From the NCBI GenBank assembly GCA_007750655.1, contig CP036290.1, positions 4,278,001 through 4,342,000 on the forward strand: 64,000 nt of DNA, given 5' to 3'. Below the pieces are notes generated by a model, which did not search any database, was not told the origin of the DNA, and worked only from the letters and a program-made list of their open reading frames with translations. Shown here one piece after another: positions 8,010 to 15,908 of the stretch (positions are counted from its first letter, which is position 1; every line of letters begins with the position of its first letter). The position numbers and the translations under genes were made by a program. The DNA is from Rohdeia mirabilis (GTDB taxonomy: Bacteria > Planctomycetota > UBA1135 > GCA-002686595).

Positions 8010-9677
8010 TCAGCGCGAACGGTGCGGCGGGAACGACTCGAGGTGTTCGAGGTACGCGTCCGCCGTCCGCTGCCAGTGGCACTCGTCCTCGACGAAGCGT
8101 CGCACGTTCTGCTCGAGGCGCGTGCGCCGCTCGCGATCGGTCGCCAGGTCGACGAGCGTGCGTGCGAGGCTCTCCACCTCGCTGGCGCCGAGCGGCACCT
8201 TGACCGTGCACGGATCGGGCAGTTCGGCCTGCTCGGCGGCGTCGCTCGCGATGACGGCGCGCCCCAGACCGAAGCTCTGGAAGATGCCACCGGACGTGCC
8301 GCCCGACGTCGGCCCGCGCAGGTTGACCGACAGGTCGCCCGCGCGCAGCCACTCCCAGCCGTCCTCCTCGGACACGAAACCGGTCAGCCGCACCGCGTCC
8401 TCGAGATGGCGCCGGCGCACCTCGTCCGCGGCGTCGAAGAAGTCGCCAGCGACCTTTCCGACGAGCGCCAGGCGCAGGTTCGGAGCGCTGCGTCGCGCCA
8501 CGACCAGAGCGTCGAGCAATTTGTCGATGCGCTTGTGTGGCTGCACGCCGCCGAAGCTCACCAGCAGGAACGCGTCGAGCCACTCGTCCTCGAGGCCGAG
8601 GCCCGCGCGCACGTCGCGGCGATCGCGTTCGTCCCAGCGGCGCTCGCTGCCGTGCCAGACGCGACCGACCGGCGCCTGGGCACCGCGCTCGCGACGGATG
8701 TGGTCGCCGACGTACTCGGAGTGGACGATGAACGCATCCGCGTGGCGCACGATCGTGCCGTTGAGCGGCAGGTCGAAGCGATCGCGCGACAGGGTGACCG
8801 GAACGAACGGGTGCGCCTGCGGCAGTGAGAGATCGAGGTCCGTCCAGCGCTCGCCGACGCGGTAGCGGATCGACTTCACGAACGCGCCCAGTCGGCGCGT
8901 GTCGCCGTGCGCGCGCTGCTCGGGCGTGACCTCGACCGGCTCGACGCGCAGCACGAAGACCAGGTCGCGCGCGGGATCGGGAGTCACCTCGAACGCGTCG
9001 TCGCCGTGGTCGGGCCGCGTGGTGAAACCGGCTGCGCGCCCGCTCCCCTGCCACAGGGTGAGCGTCCGACCGGCGGCGGCGTGGAAGTCCACCACCACTT
9101 CGTCGACGCGCACGGAACGCTCGACGGGGATCCGGAACGAGCCGAAGTCGCAGGTCCAACGCCCGTTCGGCTCGGGAGCGTGCCAGCCGGCCAGCAGTTC
9201 ACCGCGCAACGCGGCGTGATCGGGCTCTTCCACCCGCGCGCGCTTCTGGCGCCGGCGATCGAGGAAGTTGCGCAGGTAGCGCGAGCACTGGGCCGGCCCG
9301 CCTTCGCGCAACGCGAGTGCGGTGCCCTTCGCTCCGCCGCGACCCAGAGCCGGCCACGCGGCCAACGCCATGTCGAACAGGACCCAGTCGTGCAGACACA
9401 CCGTTCCGCCCAGGCGCTTCATCGCGGCGGCCATGAACGCGTGGTTCGACTCGTTGCCGACCTGGTAGAGGATCCTGTCGTACCGCCGCGGATCGAGCTC
9501 GTCGATGCTGCGCGCCGTGCCCCCACCGTAGTCCGCATCGAGTGCCTCGCCCGCGTACTTGGGCGCCACGTACACGTCGATCTCCACCTTCCGCGCCAGG
9601 TAGGGCAACAGGTGTCGCGTGTAGTCGCCGATGCCCGAGCGGACGGACGGCGGTGTGGTGACGAGTGCCAGTCGCAC
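8010..9677 (-). CDS. GT4-family glycosyltransferase with inserted beta-sandwich domain
   Basis: A 555-residue retaining glycosyltransferase of the GT-B fold, probably for capsule, exopolysaccharide or other surface glycan. The N-terminal domain starts MRLALVTTPPSVRSGIGDYTR, where the S-G-I-G-D-Y motif is typical of GT4 acceptor domains. The C-terminal donor domain has FGGVQPHKRIDKLL, GFVSEEDGWEWL and a G-G-I-F-Q-S-F-G-L-G-R-A-V-I-A-S segment. Between them (about residues 150-290) lies an insertion with W-T-C-D-F-G-S-F-R-I-P-V and D-T-R-R-L-G-A-F-V-K-S-I, resembling the beta-sandwich modules found in some GT4 enzymes. The start is GTG at 9677. It is convergent with the candidate selenoprotein gene. 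Confidence 0.85.
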   Translation of the reverse strand: MRLALVTTPPSVRSGIGDYTRHLLPYLARKVEIDVYVAPKYAGEALDADYGGGTARSIDELDPRRYDRILYQVGNESNHAFMAAAMKRLGGTVCLHDWVLFDMALAAWPALGRGGAKGTALALREGGPAQCSRYLRNFLDRRRQKRARVEEPDHAALRGELLAGWHAPEPNGRWTCDFGSFRIPVERSVRVDEVVVDFHAAAGRTLTLWQGSGRAAGFTTRPDHGDDAFEVTPDPARDLVFVLRVEPVEVTPEQRAHGDTRRLGAFVKSIRYRVGERWTDLDLSLPQAHPFVPVTLSRDRFDLPLNGTIVRHADAFIVHSEYVGDHIRRERGAQAPVGRVWHGSERRWDERDRRDVRAGLGLEDEWLDAFLLVSFGGVQPHKRIDKLLDALVVARRSAPNLRLALVGKVAGDFFDAADEVRRRHLEDAVRLTGFVSEEDGWEWLRAGDLSVNLRGPTSGGTSGGIFQSFGLGRAVIASDAAEQAELPDPCTVKVPLGASEVESLARTLVDLATDRERRTRLEQNVRRFVEDECHWQRTADAYLEHLESFPPHRSR

Positions 9678-9758
9678 GTGGGCTCGGTCGGGCTCGCGGG
9701 TCGCTTCGGGGAGGATGCGGTCGGAGCGTCGCTCGGGCAGAAGCGTCGCGTTCTGGCC

Positions 9759-10658
9759 TCAGACGGAGGCCGTCAGGATCTCGATGCCGTCGGCGCCGAC
9801 GTAGATCGAGTGCTCGGTCTGCGCGACCATCACACCTTCCTCTTCGACGAGCGGGGGGAAACGCAGCAGCGAGGCCTGGCGTGCGAGCTTGCCGAAGGCG
9901 TCCTCGACGGCGTCGCGGTCCAGGTGATCGAAGTAGCGGCGCGCGATCGGCAGTCCGCGCCAGGACTCGATCGCCTTGAGCACGTCCTTGTCGATGCCCT
10001 TCGCCTTGCGCGGCGGACGGACCATCATGAACACCTCGGCGCGGCCGCGCTCGACGGTGTGGCCGCGACCGGTGCACGCGAACGGCTCGATCGCGATGAC
10101 TTTGCCCTCGGGCAACCGCTCGCCACCGTGGTCGGGACAGGACGGGATCTGCGGCGCGGTGTGGACCTGCCACGGAGCGAGGCCGTGGCCGGTGAGGTTG
10201 CGCACCGGCTCGAAGCCGGCGGCCTGGATCACGCGCTCGACCGCGGCGCCGATCTCGGCCGTCGGGCGGCCCGGCTCGACCAACGAGATCGCCGTGGCGA
10301 GCGCGTCGCTCGAGGCCTTGATCAGGTCGCCCCAGCGGCCGTCGCTCGACAGGTCCACCGTGCACGCGGTGTCGGCGATCGCGCCGTCGACGCAGACGCC
10401 GAGGTCGACCTTGGTGCAGTCCCCTTCCTCGTAGACCGTTTCGTCCTCGGGCGACGAGCAGTAGTGGGCCGCGATGTGGTTGCGACTCGTCTGGGCCGGG
10501 AAGGCCGGGATCGCTCCCGCCGCGCGGATGCGCTGTTCGATACCTTCGAGGACGTCGCGCAGACGGACGCCCGGCGCGATGGTCGCGCGGGCCCATTCGC
10601 GGCACTCGGCGGCGATGCGCCCAGCACGGCGCCAGTTGTCGAGTTCGGTGGCGATCAC
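9759..10658 (-). CDS. map: Methionine aminopeptidase, type II
   Basis: Removes the initiator Met from nascent proteins using two divalent metal ions. The predicted 299-residue protein has the type II (archaeal/eukaryotic) hallmarks. Metal ligands lie in K-V-D-L-G-V-C-V-D-G-A-I-A-D-T-A, the active-site His in LTGHGLAPWQVHTAPQIPS, the glutamate in I-A-I-E-P-F-A, and the final metal glutamate in Q-T-E-H-S-I. A helical insertion (about residues 195-265) separates the last two, as in type II enzymes. The start is inferred as GTG 10658 (VIATELDNWRRAG). No Shine-Dalgarno is seen; a TATCTT box lies 8 bases upstream, suggesting a leaderless mRNA. Most bacteria have only type I enzymes. Confidence 0.9.
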   Translation of the reverse strand: MIATELDNWRRAGRIAAECREWARATIAPGVRLRDVLEGIEQRIRAAGAIPAFPAQTSRNHIAAHYCSSPEDETVYEEGDCTKVDLGVCVDGAIADTACTVDLSSDGRWGDLIKASSDALATAISLVEPGRPTAEIGAAVERVIQAAGFEPVRNLTGHGLAPWQVHTAPQIPSCPDHGGERLPEGKVIAIEPFACTGRGHTVERGRAEVFMMVRPPRKAKGIDKDVLKAIESWRGLPIARRYFDHLDRDAVEDAFGKLARQASLLRFPPLVEEEGVMVAQTEHSIYVGADGIEILTASV

Positions 10659-10754
10659 GGCGGAAGAAGATAGTCGGCCGGGGCGCCGACCGCCACCGCG
10701 GACGTCGGGCACGCCTCGATCGCCGGCGTCGTCGCGTTGCGCTCCGATCGTTCC

Positions 10755-12917
10755 ATGACCCCGAGCAGCTCCCGAGCCACCTCGATCCTCGCCTGGGTCG
10801 CCATCGCGATCGCCGTGAGCGCCCTTCTGTGGGAGGCTCTCGCGGGTGGCCGCGCGCTGGCTCCGTACGACGCACTCGGCGCGTTCGAGCCCTGGGCCAG
10901 CGAGACGGACCTCGAGCCGACGAATCCGCTCCTGCTCGACCAGCCACTGGTGACCATGCCGTGGTCGGCCTGGTCGGCGCAACGGGTGGCGGCGGGCGAG
11001 CTGCCCCTGTGGAACCCGCACAACTACCTCGGACAGCCGATCCACGCCGCCCTGACCGGTGCCTTCATGTGGCCGGGACACTGGCCCTTCATGGTCTGGC
11101 CGGACTGGCGCTGGCTGGCGTTGATCGCGGCGCTCGAGCTGACCCTGGCGGGCGGCTTCTTCCAGCGCTTCCTGCGGCGACTCGGCGCGAGCCCCCTGGC
11201 CTCGACCGCGGGCGGGATCGGCTACGCGCTGTGCGGCTTCCAGGTGGCCTGGCTCGGACACCCGCACACGAACGCGGCGCTGCTGCTGCCGCTGGCGCTG
11301 TTGTCGGTCGAGCGGTTGTGCGCAGCGCGCGACGCGGGCCGTGGCGGCCGACGTGGGATCGCGCTCGTGGCCCTGTGGACCTTCGGACTCGGCGTCTGCG
11401 GCCACGCCCAGACCGCGCTGCACGTGGGACTCGTGGTCGGCGCCTACGCCCTCGTGCGGCTCTGGTCGGGTCCGGCGCCGCGACTGGGGCGCGACGGCCT
11501 GCTGCGGCTCGTCGCGGGTGGAGTGCTCGGCCTGCTGCTGGCGGCGCCCCAGATCCTCCCGTTCCTCGAGTACGTCGGCACGAGCCGCGCCCGCACGGCC
11601 TTCGCCACCACCGACGTGGTCACCGAGGTCGCACCGTGGAAGGTCGCGGTGATGCTGGTCGATCCGCACTTCTGGGGCGATCCGCTGGCCGGCACCTACC
11701 GCGGCCCGGGGGGCGACAACCTCAACTACTCGGAGCTGGTGGGCGGCTTCGTCGGTCGCGTCTTGCTCGTCCTGGCCGCGATCGGTGCCGTGGTCGCGAT
11801 CCGGCGTCGGGACGCGCGCCGCATCGCGTTGGTGGTCGCGGCCGTGCTGGGCGCCTGCCTCGCCTGGCAGGTTCCGCCCTTCTACGACGTCGCGCGCGAA
11901 CTGCCGCTGTTGGGCAGCACGAAGCTGATGCGCTTCTCGCTGGTGCTGGCCGCGGCCTTGGCCGGGCTCGGCGCGTTCGGCCTCGATCGATTGCTCCAGC
12001 AGTTGCCGCGCCGTCCGCGCGCACTGGTCGGCGGCAGCGCGTTGTTGGTCGTCGCGGTCGAGCTGGTCGCGTCCGGCCGCGGCTTCAATCCGACCATCGA
12101 ACCGGAGCGCATCTTCGCCCCCACGCCCACGAGCGAGTTCCTGGCCCAGCGCGGCGGCCGGACCGTCGGCACCGTCGGGATGACCTTCGCGCCGAACGCG
12201 AACCTGCCGCTCGGCGTGTCGCTGGTGGGCGGCTACGACTCGCTCGAGGTCGACCGGGTGACGGATCTGGTGCGCCTGCTCTCGAGCGCCGAACTCGAGC
12301 ACGAGTTCATCTCCACGATCCCCTACTTCGACCGCGCGGTGCCGCTCGTGCGCGCGCTCGCGATCGAGCACGTGGTCGCGCGCGAAGTGCTGCCCGCACC
12401 CTGGAGCCAGGTGTTCGAGGGTCCCGGCGGACTGCGCGTGTACAGCGACCCGGCACCGCTCGGTCGCGCGTACCTGGCGCGCGGCGTCGAGCGGATCGAC
12501 GACGCGGACGAACGCCTCGCACGCCTGGGCGCCGCGGACTTCGATCCGACCGTGGCCGTGGTCGAGTCGCCCGTGCCCGCCGGCGTCCTGCTGCACGAGC
12601 GAGCGCCGGGTCGCGCGGACCTGGTGCGCGCCGAGACCGATCGGCTCGAGATCGCGTGCGAGGTGACGGCCCCGGCGCTGCTCGTGGTCGCTGACGCCTG
12701 GTATCCCGGCTGGGAGGCCACGGTGGACGGCCGCGACGTCTCGATCGAGCGCGTGGACCACGCCCTGCGCGGGGTGTGGCTCGAGCCGGGCGACCAGCGC
12801 GTCGAGATGACCTACCGACCGGGCAGCTTCCGCACCGGGCTCTGGCTGGCCGCCGGAGCCGCGCTGGTGCTGGCGGCTCTGCTGCTGCTGCTGCCCCGAC
12901 CGACGTCCGCCGCCTGA
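10755..12917 (+). CDS. YfhO-family multi-spanning membrane protein
   Basis: About 720 residues: an N-terminal polytopic region with roughly eleven hydrophobic segments (from SILAWVAIAIAVSALLW to the ALVVAAVLGACLAW and LVLAAALAGLGAFG segments), then an approximately 300-residue extracytoplasmic domain, and a final membrane span near the C-terminus (LWLAAGAALVLAALLLLL). The motif G-E-L-P-L-W-N-P-H-N-Y-L-G-Q-P and the C-terminal domain D-A-W-Y-P-G-W-E-A-T-V-D-G are characteristic of YfhO proteins. Homologues are linked to glycosylation of cell-wall polymers with polyprenyl-linked sugars (GT-C-like fold). An alternative ATG is at 10737. Divergent from map across about 96 bases. Confidence 0.85.
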   Translation: MTPSSSRATSILAWVAIAIAVSALLWEALAGGRALAPYDALGAFEPWASETDLEPTNPLLLDQPLVTMPWSAWSAQRVAAGELPLWNPHNYLGQPIHAALTGAFMWPGHWPFMVWPDWRWLALIAALELTLAGGFFQRFLRRLGASPLASTAGGIGYALCGFQVAWLGHPHTNAALLLPLALLSVERLCAARDAGRGGRRGIALVALWTFGLGVCGHAQTALHVGLVVGAYALVRLWSGPAPRLGRDGLLRLVAGGVLGLLLAAPQILPFLEYVGTSRARTAFATTDVVTEVAPWKVAVMLVDPHFWGDPLAGTYRGPGGDNLNYSELVGGFVGRVLLVLAAIGAVVAIRRRDARRIALVVAAVLGACLAWQVPPFYDVARELPLLGSTKLMRFSLVLAAALAGLGAFGLDRLLQQLPRRPRALVGGSALLVVAVELVASGRGFNPTIEPERIFAPTPTSEFLAQRGGRTVGTVGMTFAPNANLPLGVSLVGGYDSLEVDRVTDLVRLLSSAELEHEFISTIPYFDRAVPLVRALAIEHVVAREVLPAPWSQVFEGPGGLRVYSDPAPLGRAYLARGVERIDDADERLARLGAADFDPTVAVVESPVPAGVLLHERAPGRADLVRAETDRLEIACEVTAPALLVVADAWYPGWEATVDGRDVSIERVDHALRGVWLEPGDQRVEMTYRPGSFRTGLWLAAGAALVLAALLLLLPRPTSAA

Positions 12918-12951
12918 GCCCCCGGACCCGCGCCCGACCCCGTAGCCGACC

Positions 12952-13398
12952 ATGACGACCCCCGCGTCCCACCTTTCCGACCGTCCGTCTCGCAACCGGA
13001 TCCGCGGCGCGCGGGTGCTCGGCCTGTGCCTGGCCCTCGGCCTGTGCGCCGGCGCGTCCGCCTGCGTGGTGACCGAGACCGTGCGGCCGGACCACGGGGA
13101 CGGTCGCGCCCGCTCGCTGGAGGTCGCGGCCACGTTCGACGTGGTCGCGAGCGGAACCATCGTCGGCCAAGTTCAGCAGTACGGGGACTCGAGTTCACCC
13201 CAAAAGCACTACTTCGCAGTCATGAACCGCTGGGGGCAGGAGCTCGGACTGGTCGACGGACTGGGCCGGATCTGGCGCCACCGGCCCCACGAGAGCGAGC
13301 CCGAGGCCGTGGGCAGCGGGCCCCTGGCCGAGGGCGTGCGGCGCCTGCTCGAGCTCGCCGACACGCCGCAGCTCGTGGCCCACCGGGCCGAAGACTGA
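12952..13398 (+). CDS. Hypothetical lipoprotein
   Basis: A 148-residue protein with a basic N-terminus, a hydrophobic stretch (VLGLCLALGLCAGASAC) and a lipobox-like A-G-A-S-A-C giving a lipid-anchored Cys near residue 38. The mature part begins V-V-T-E-T-V-R-P-D-H-G and has a beta-rich region (F-D-V-V-A-S-G-T-I-V-G-Q-V-Q-Q-Y) and a W-R-H-R-P-H-E-S-E-P segment. No catalytic motif is visible. It follows the YfhO gene by 34 bases and probably belongs to its transcript. A terminator with a T-run at 13478-13504 ends the unit. Confidence 0.75.
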   Translation: MTTPASHLSDRPSRNRIRGARVLGLCLALGLCAGASACVVTETVRPDHGDGRARSLEVAATFDVVASGTIVGQVQQYGDSSSPQKHYFAVMNRWGQELGLVDGLGRIWRHRPHESEPEAVGSGPLAEGVRRLLELADTPQLVAHRAED

Positions 13399-13477
13399 GC
13401 CGGGTTCGGCACGCGCCGCGGATCGTCGGGCACAGGGGCTCAACGCGAGCCTCGGGGGGGCCGAAGGAGGTTGGGCT

Positions 13478-13504
13478 GGGTCCGTCCCTCAGCGGACCCG
13501 TTTT
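13478..13504 (+). terminator. Rho-independent terminator with T-run
   Basis: GGGTCCG (13478-13484) pairs with CGGACCC (13493-13499) around an 8-base loop and is followed by GTTTT. This is the most classical intrinsic terminator in the window. It separates the lipoprotein gene from the kinase gene that starts 19 bases later, so it could also act as an attenuator for the kinase. Confidence 0.75.
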
Positions 13505-13522
13505 CCCCCACTGCGCTCCCCA

Positions 13523-14449
13523 ATGATCAGGCTCGAATCCGGCGCCGCCATCGGCAAGTACCAGGTCGTGGACTTCATCGCCCGCGGCGCCTTCAGCTGC
13601 GTGTACCTGGCCGAGGACGAACGCGGGAACCGCGTCGCCCTCAAGGTCGGCGACATGGCGGGTGGCGGTCGCTACCTGACCCGCTGCCTCGAGATCACGA
13701 ATCGGCGCTCGCCCGACTGGGTCAGCCCCGACGAGTCCCCCGGCGAAGCGGTCTTCTTCCGCAACGACGGAGCTCGCATCGACTTCCTCGACCTGCACGA
13801 GATCGACAACCTGCTGCGGCAGGAGGGCGAGCTGCTGCAGAGCATCAAGAGCCAGAACGTCGTGCGCGTGAAGGACATCGCCGACCACGACGGTCGCCCG
13901 GTGCTCGTCATGGACTACGTGGCGGGCAAGACGCTGCGCGAGAAGATCCGCGCGCTCGAGGGCATCCGCCTCAACTGGTTCCTGTCGGTCGTGCGCACGC
14001 TGATGCGCCTCGGCCGCAACGGACAGCTCGCCTACCACGGCGATCTGAAGCCCGAGAACATCATCGTCAAGCCGTCGGGCTCGGTCGTGCTGATCGACCC
14101 GTCGATGCGCGACAACGACCGCTCGCTGATCTCGACGACGCCCCACTACAACCCGCTGCTGCTCACCAACAGCAAGGCGGACGTCATGGGCATCGGCATC
14201 ATGCTGTACGAGATCCTGACCGGTGCGCTGCCCTTCGAGAACGCGCCCTGGGAGTTCGCCGGCCGCGAGCAGGGGGGCGACGCCGAACGCTTCAGCCTGT
14301 CGATGTTCCTGTCGCACCTGGCGCCGTCGGAGCTCAATCCGAACTCGCCGCCCGCGCTCGAGCGCCTGGTCTACAACTGCCTCACGATGCCCGACTACGA
14401 CCTGCCCGAGCTCGAGGCCGACCTGGTGGCGTTCCTGCGCAAGCAGTAG
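13523..14449 (+). CDS. Variant Ser/Thr protein kinase (compact, no extra domains)
   Basis: A 308-residue Hanks-type kinase domain with nothing attached and no membrane span. The glycine-rich loop is I-A-R-G-A-F-S-C-V-Y-L-A near 19-30, the ATP-anchoring Lys is V-A-L-K41, and the catalytic loop is H172-G-D-L-K-P-E-N. The usual H-R-D has Gly in place of Arg (a non-RD kinase), and the Mg-binding D-F-G is replaced by D192-P-S. An unusual insertion of about 35 residues (R-Y-L-T-R-C-L ... F-F-R-N-D-G-A-R-I-D) lies between the N-lobe Lys and helix C. Catalytic Asp and Asn are present, so it may be active with altered regulation. Substrate unknown; cytoplasmic. Confidence 0.85.
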   Translation: MIRLESGAAIGKYQVVDFIARGAFSCVYLAEDERGNRVALKVGDMAGGGRYLTRCLEITNRRSPDWVSPDESPGEAVFFRNDGARIDFLDLHEIDNLLRQEGELLQSIKSQNVVRVKDIADHDGRPVLVMDYVAGKTLREKIRALEGIRLNWFLSVVRTLMRLGRNGQLAYHGDLKPENIIVKPSGSVVLIDPSMRDNDRSLISTTPHYNPLLLTNSKADVMGIGIMLYEILTGALPFENAPWEFAGREQGGDAERFSLSMFLSHLAPSELNPNSPPALERLVYNCLTMPDYDLPELEADLVAFLRKQ

Positions 14450-14484
14450 CGCGAACACGCCGGCAGCCGCCGGAAGTGGAACCT

Positions 14485-14528
14485 GAACGAGCAGCGGCCA
14501 CGTCGATCGACGTGGCCGCTGCTCGTTC
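14485..14528. terminator. Perfect 44-base palindrome between convergent genes
   Basis: Bases 14485-14506 are the exact reverse complement of 14507-14528, with no spacer. It lies between the kinase stop (14449, plus) and the leucine dehydrogenase stop (14575, minus). It probably terminates both transcripts. There is no U-tract on either side. Confidence 0.8.
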
Positions 14529-14574
14529 GGGTTCGGGCCCGAGCCCGTGCGAGCTCCGGGCGTACCGTTGGCGC

Positions 14575-15630
14575 TCAGGCCTTCGCGCGCGCCTGTTCGA
14601 GACGGCGCTCGGCGAGGCGGTCGGCGGCCTCGTGGGTCGAGATGCCTTCCTCGCGGCTGATCGCGAAGACCTCCTTCAGGTTGTCGTAGATGCGATCGAT
14701 GCGCTCGAGCGCCTTCGGCTCGTCGTAGCCGCCGGGGCCGACCTCGATCGACACGTTGATGATGCCGCCGGCGTTGATGACGTAGTCGGGGGCGTAGAGG
14801 ATGCCCATCTTCTTCAGCTCGTCGCCGTGGCGCTCCTCGAGCAGCACGTTGTTCGCGCAGCCGGCGATCGCCTTGCAGCGCAGCTCACCGATGGTCTGGT
14901 CGTTCACGCCCGCGCCGCGAGCGCAGGGGGCGTAGACGTCGACCTCGAGGGCGTGGTGGCCCTTGTCGGGCACGACCTCGAAGCCGTGCTCCGTGGCCAG
15001 ATCGCGCGCGCGCTTCTCGTTGAGGTCGCAGACGATGATCCTGGCGCCGCGCTCCTTGAGCATCGTCGCCATGGTCCCACCGACCGCGCCGACGCCCTGG
15101 ATCAGGATCGAGCGGCCGTCGAACGAGTCGGACCCGAAGGCCTCCTCCAACACCGCGCGCATGCCCATCACGACGCCGCGGGCGGTGTACGGGCTCGGGT
15201 TGCCGGAACCACCGCTCGCCCGGGACAGACCCGTGACGTGCTTGGTCGACTTGGCCACCTCTTCGAGGTCGGCGATGCCGATGTTCATGTCCTCGGCGGT
15301 GATGTACTTCCCGCCGAAGCTGTCGACGAAGCGGCCCATGGCCTGGAACAGCGCGGGCGACTTCAGCTCGGCCGGCTCGCCGATGATGACCGACTTGCCG
15401 CCACCGAGTCCGGTCTGGGCGACCGCCGACTTGTACGTCATGCCCTTCGAGAGGCGCTTGACGTCGAACAGAGCCTCGTCCTCGGAGGCGTACGGCAGCA
15501 TGCGCATGCCACCCAGTGCCGGTCCCAGGGTCGTGTCGTGGACGGCGATGATGGCGTGCAGGCCGGTGGCCTCGTCGCGGCAGCGGGCGACGCGCTCGTA
15601 GCCTTCGACGGGTAGCTCGGTGATGTCCAT
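14575..15630 (-). CDS. Leucine dehydrogenase (Glu/Leu/Phe/Val dehydrogenase family)
   Basis: Reversibly deaminates branched-chain L-amino acids to 2-oxo acids with NAD. The protein is 351 residues, the usual length for leucine dehydrogenases. The substrate pocket has GPALGGMRM, and the catalytic-lysine region is M-T-Y-K-S-A-V-A-Q-T-G-L-G-G-G-K. The second nucleotide-binding domain has the Rossmann motif G-V-G-A-V-G-G, followed by the V-I-N-A-G-G-I-I-N motif of this family. Valine or phenylalanine dehydrogenase activity cannot be excluded from sequence. The start is ATG 15630 (MDITELPVEGYE). Probably catabolic or for branched-chain fatty acid precursors. Confidence 0.9.
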   Translation of the reverse strand: MDITELPVEGYERVARCRDEATGLHAIIAVHDTTLGPALGGMRMLPYASEDEALFDVKRLSKGMTYKSAVAQTGLGGGKSVIIGEPAELKSPALFQAMGRFVDSFGGKYITAEDMNIGIADLEEVAKSTKHVTGLSRASGGSGNPSPYTARGVVMGMRAVLEEAFGSDSFDGRSILIQGVGAVGGTMATMLKERGARIIVCDLNEKRARDLATEHGFEVVPDKGHHALEVDVYAPCARGAGVNDQTIGELRCKAIAGCANNVLLEERHGDELKKMGILYAPDYVINAGGIINVSIEVGPGGYDEPKALERIDRIYDNLKEVFAISREEGISTHEAADRLAERRLEQARAKA

Positions 15631-15908
15631 GGTGGGTCGTATGTCGCAGGTCGCGGCCGCGCGGGCCGTCGGACGTGTTCGGGTGTTCGGCAGCGCCACG
15701 CGCTCGTTCCGAGCAGGGCTCGTTCGGCCCTGGCGGGGCACCATCCTACCGTCGGGGGTGCCCGGGTCGCAGCGCTGGAGGGAAGTCTGTGGAGCGCGCG
15801 CCGCCTCGACGGCGAGGCACCGCCCTCGCGGTCCAGTGCGCCGCCGGGCGGACCCGATGCGGGCCGCGCGCGGTGACGGCGCCGCCGAGGTGCACCCCGT
15901 CGACGCTC

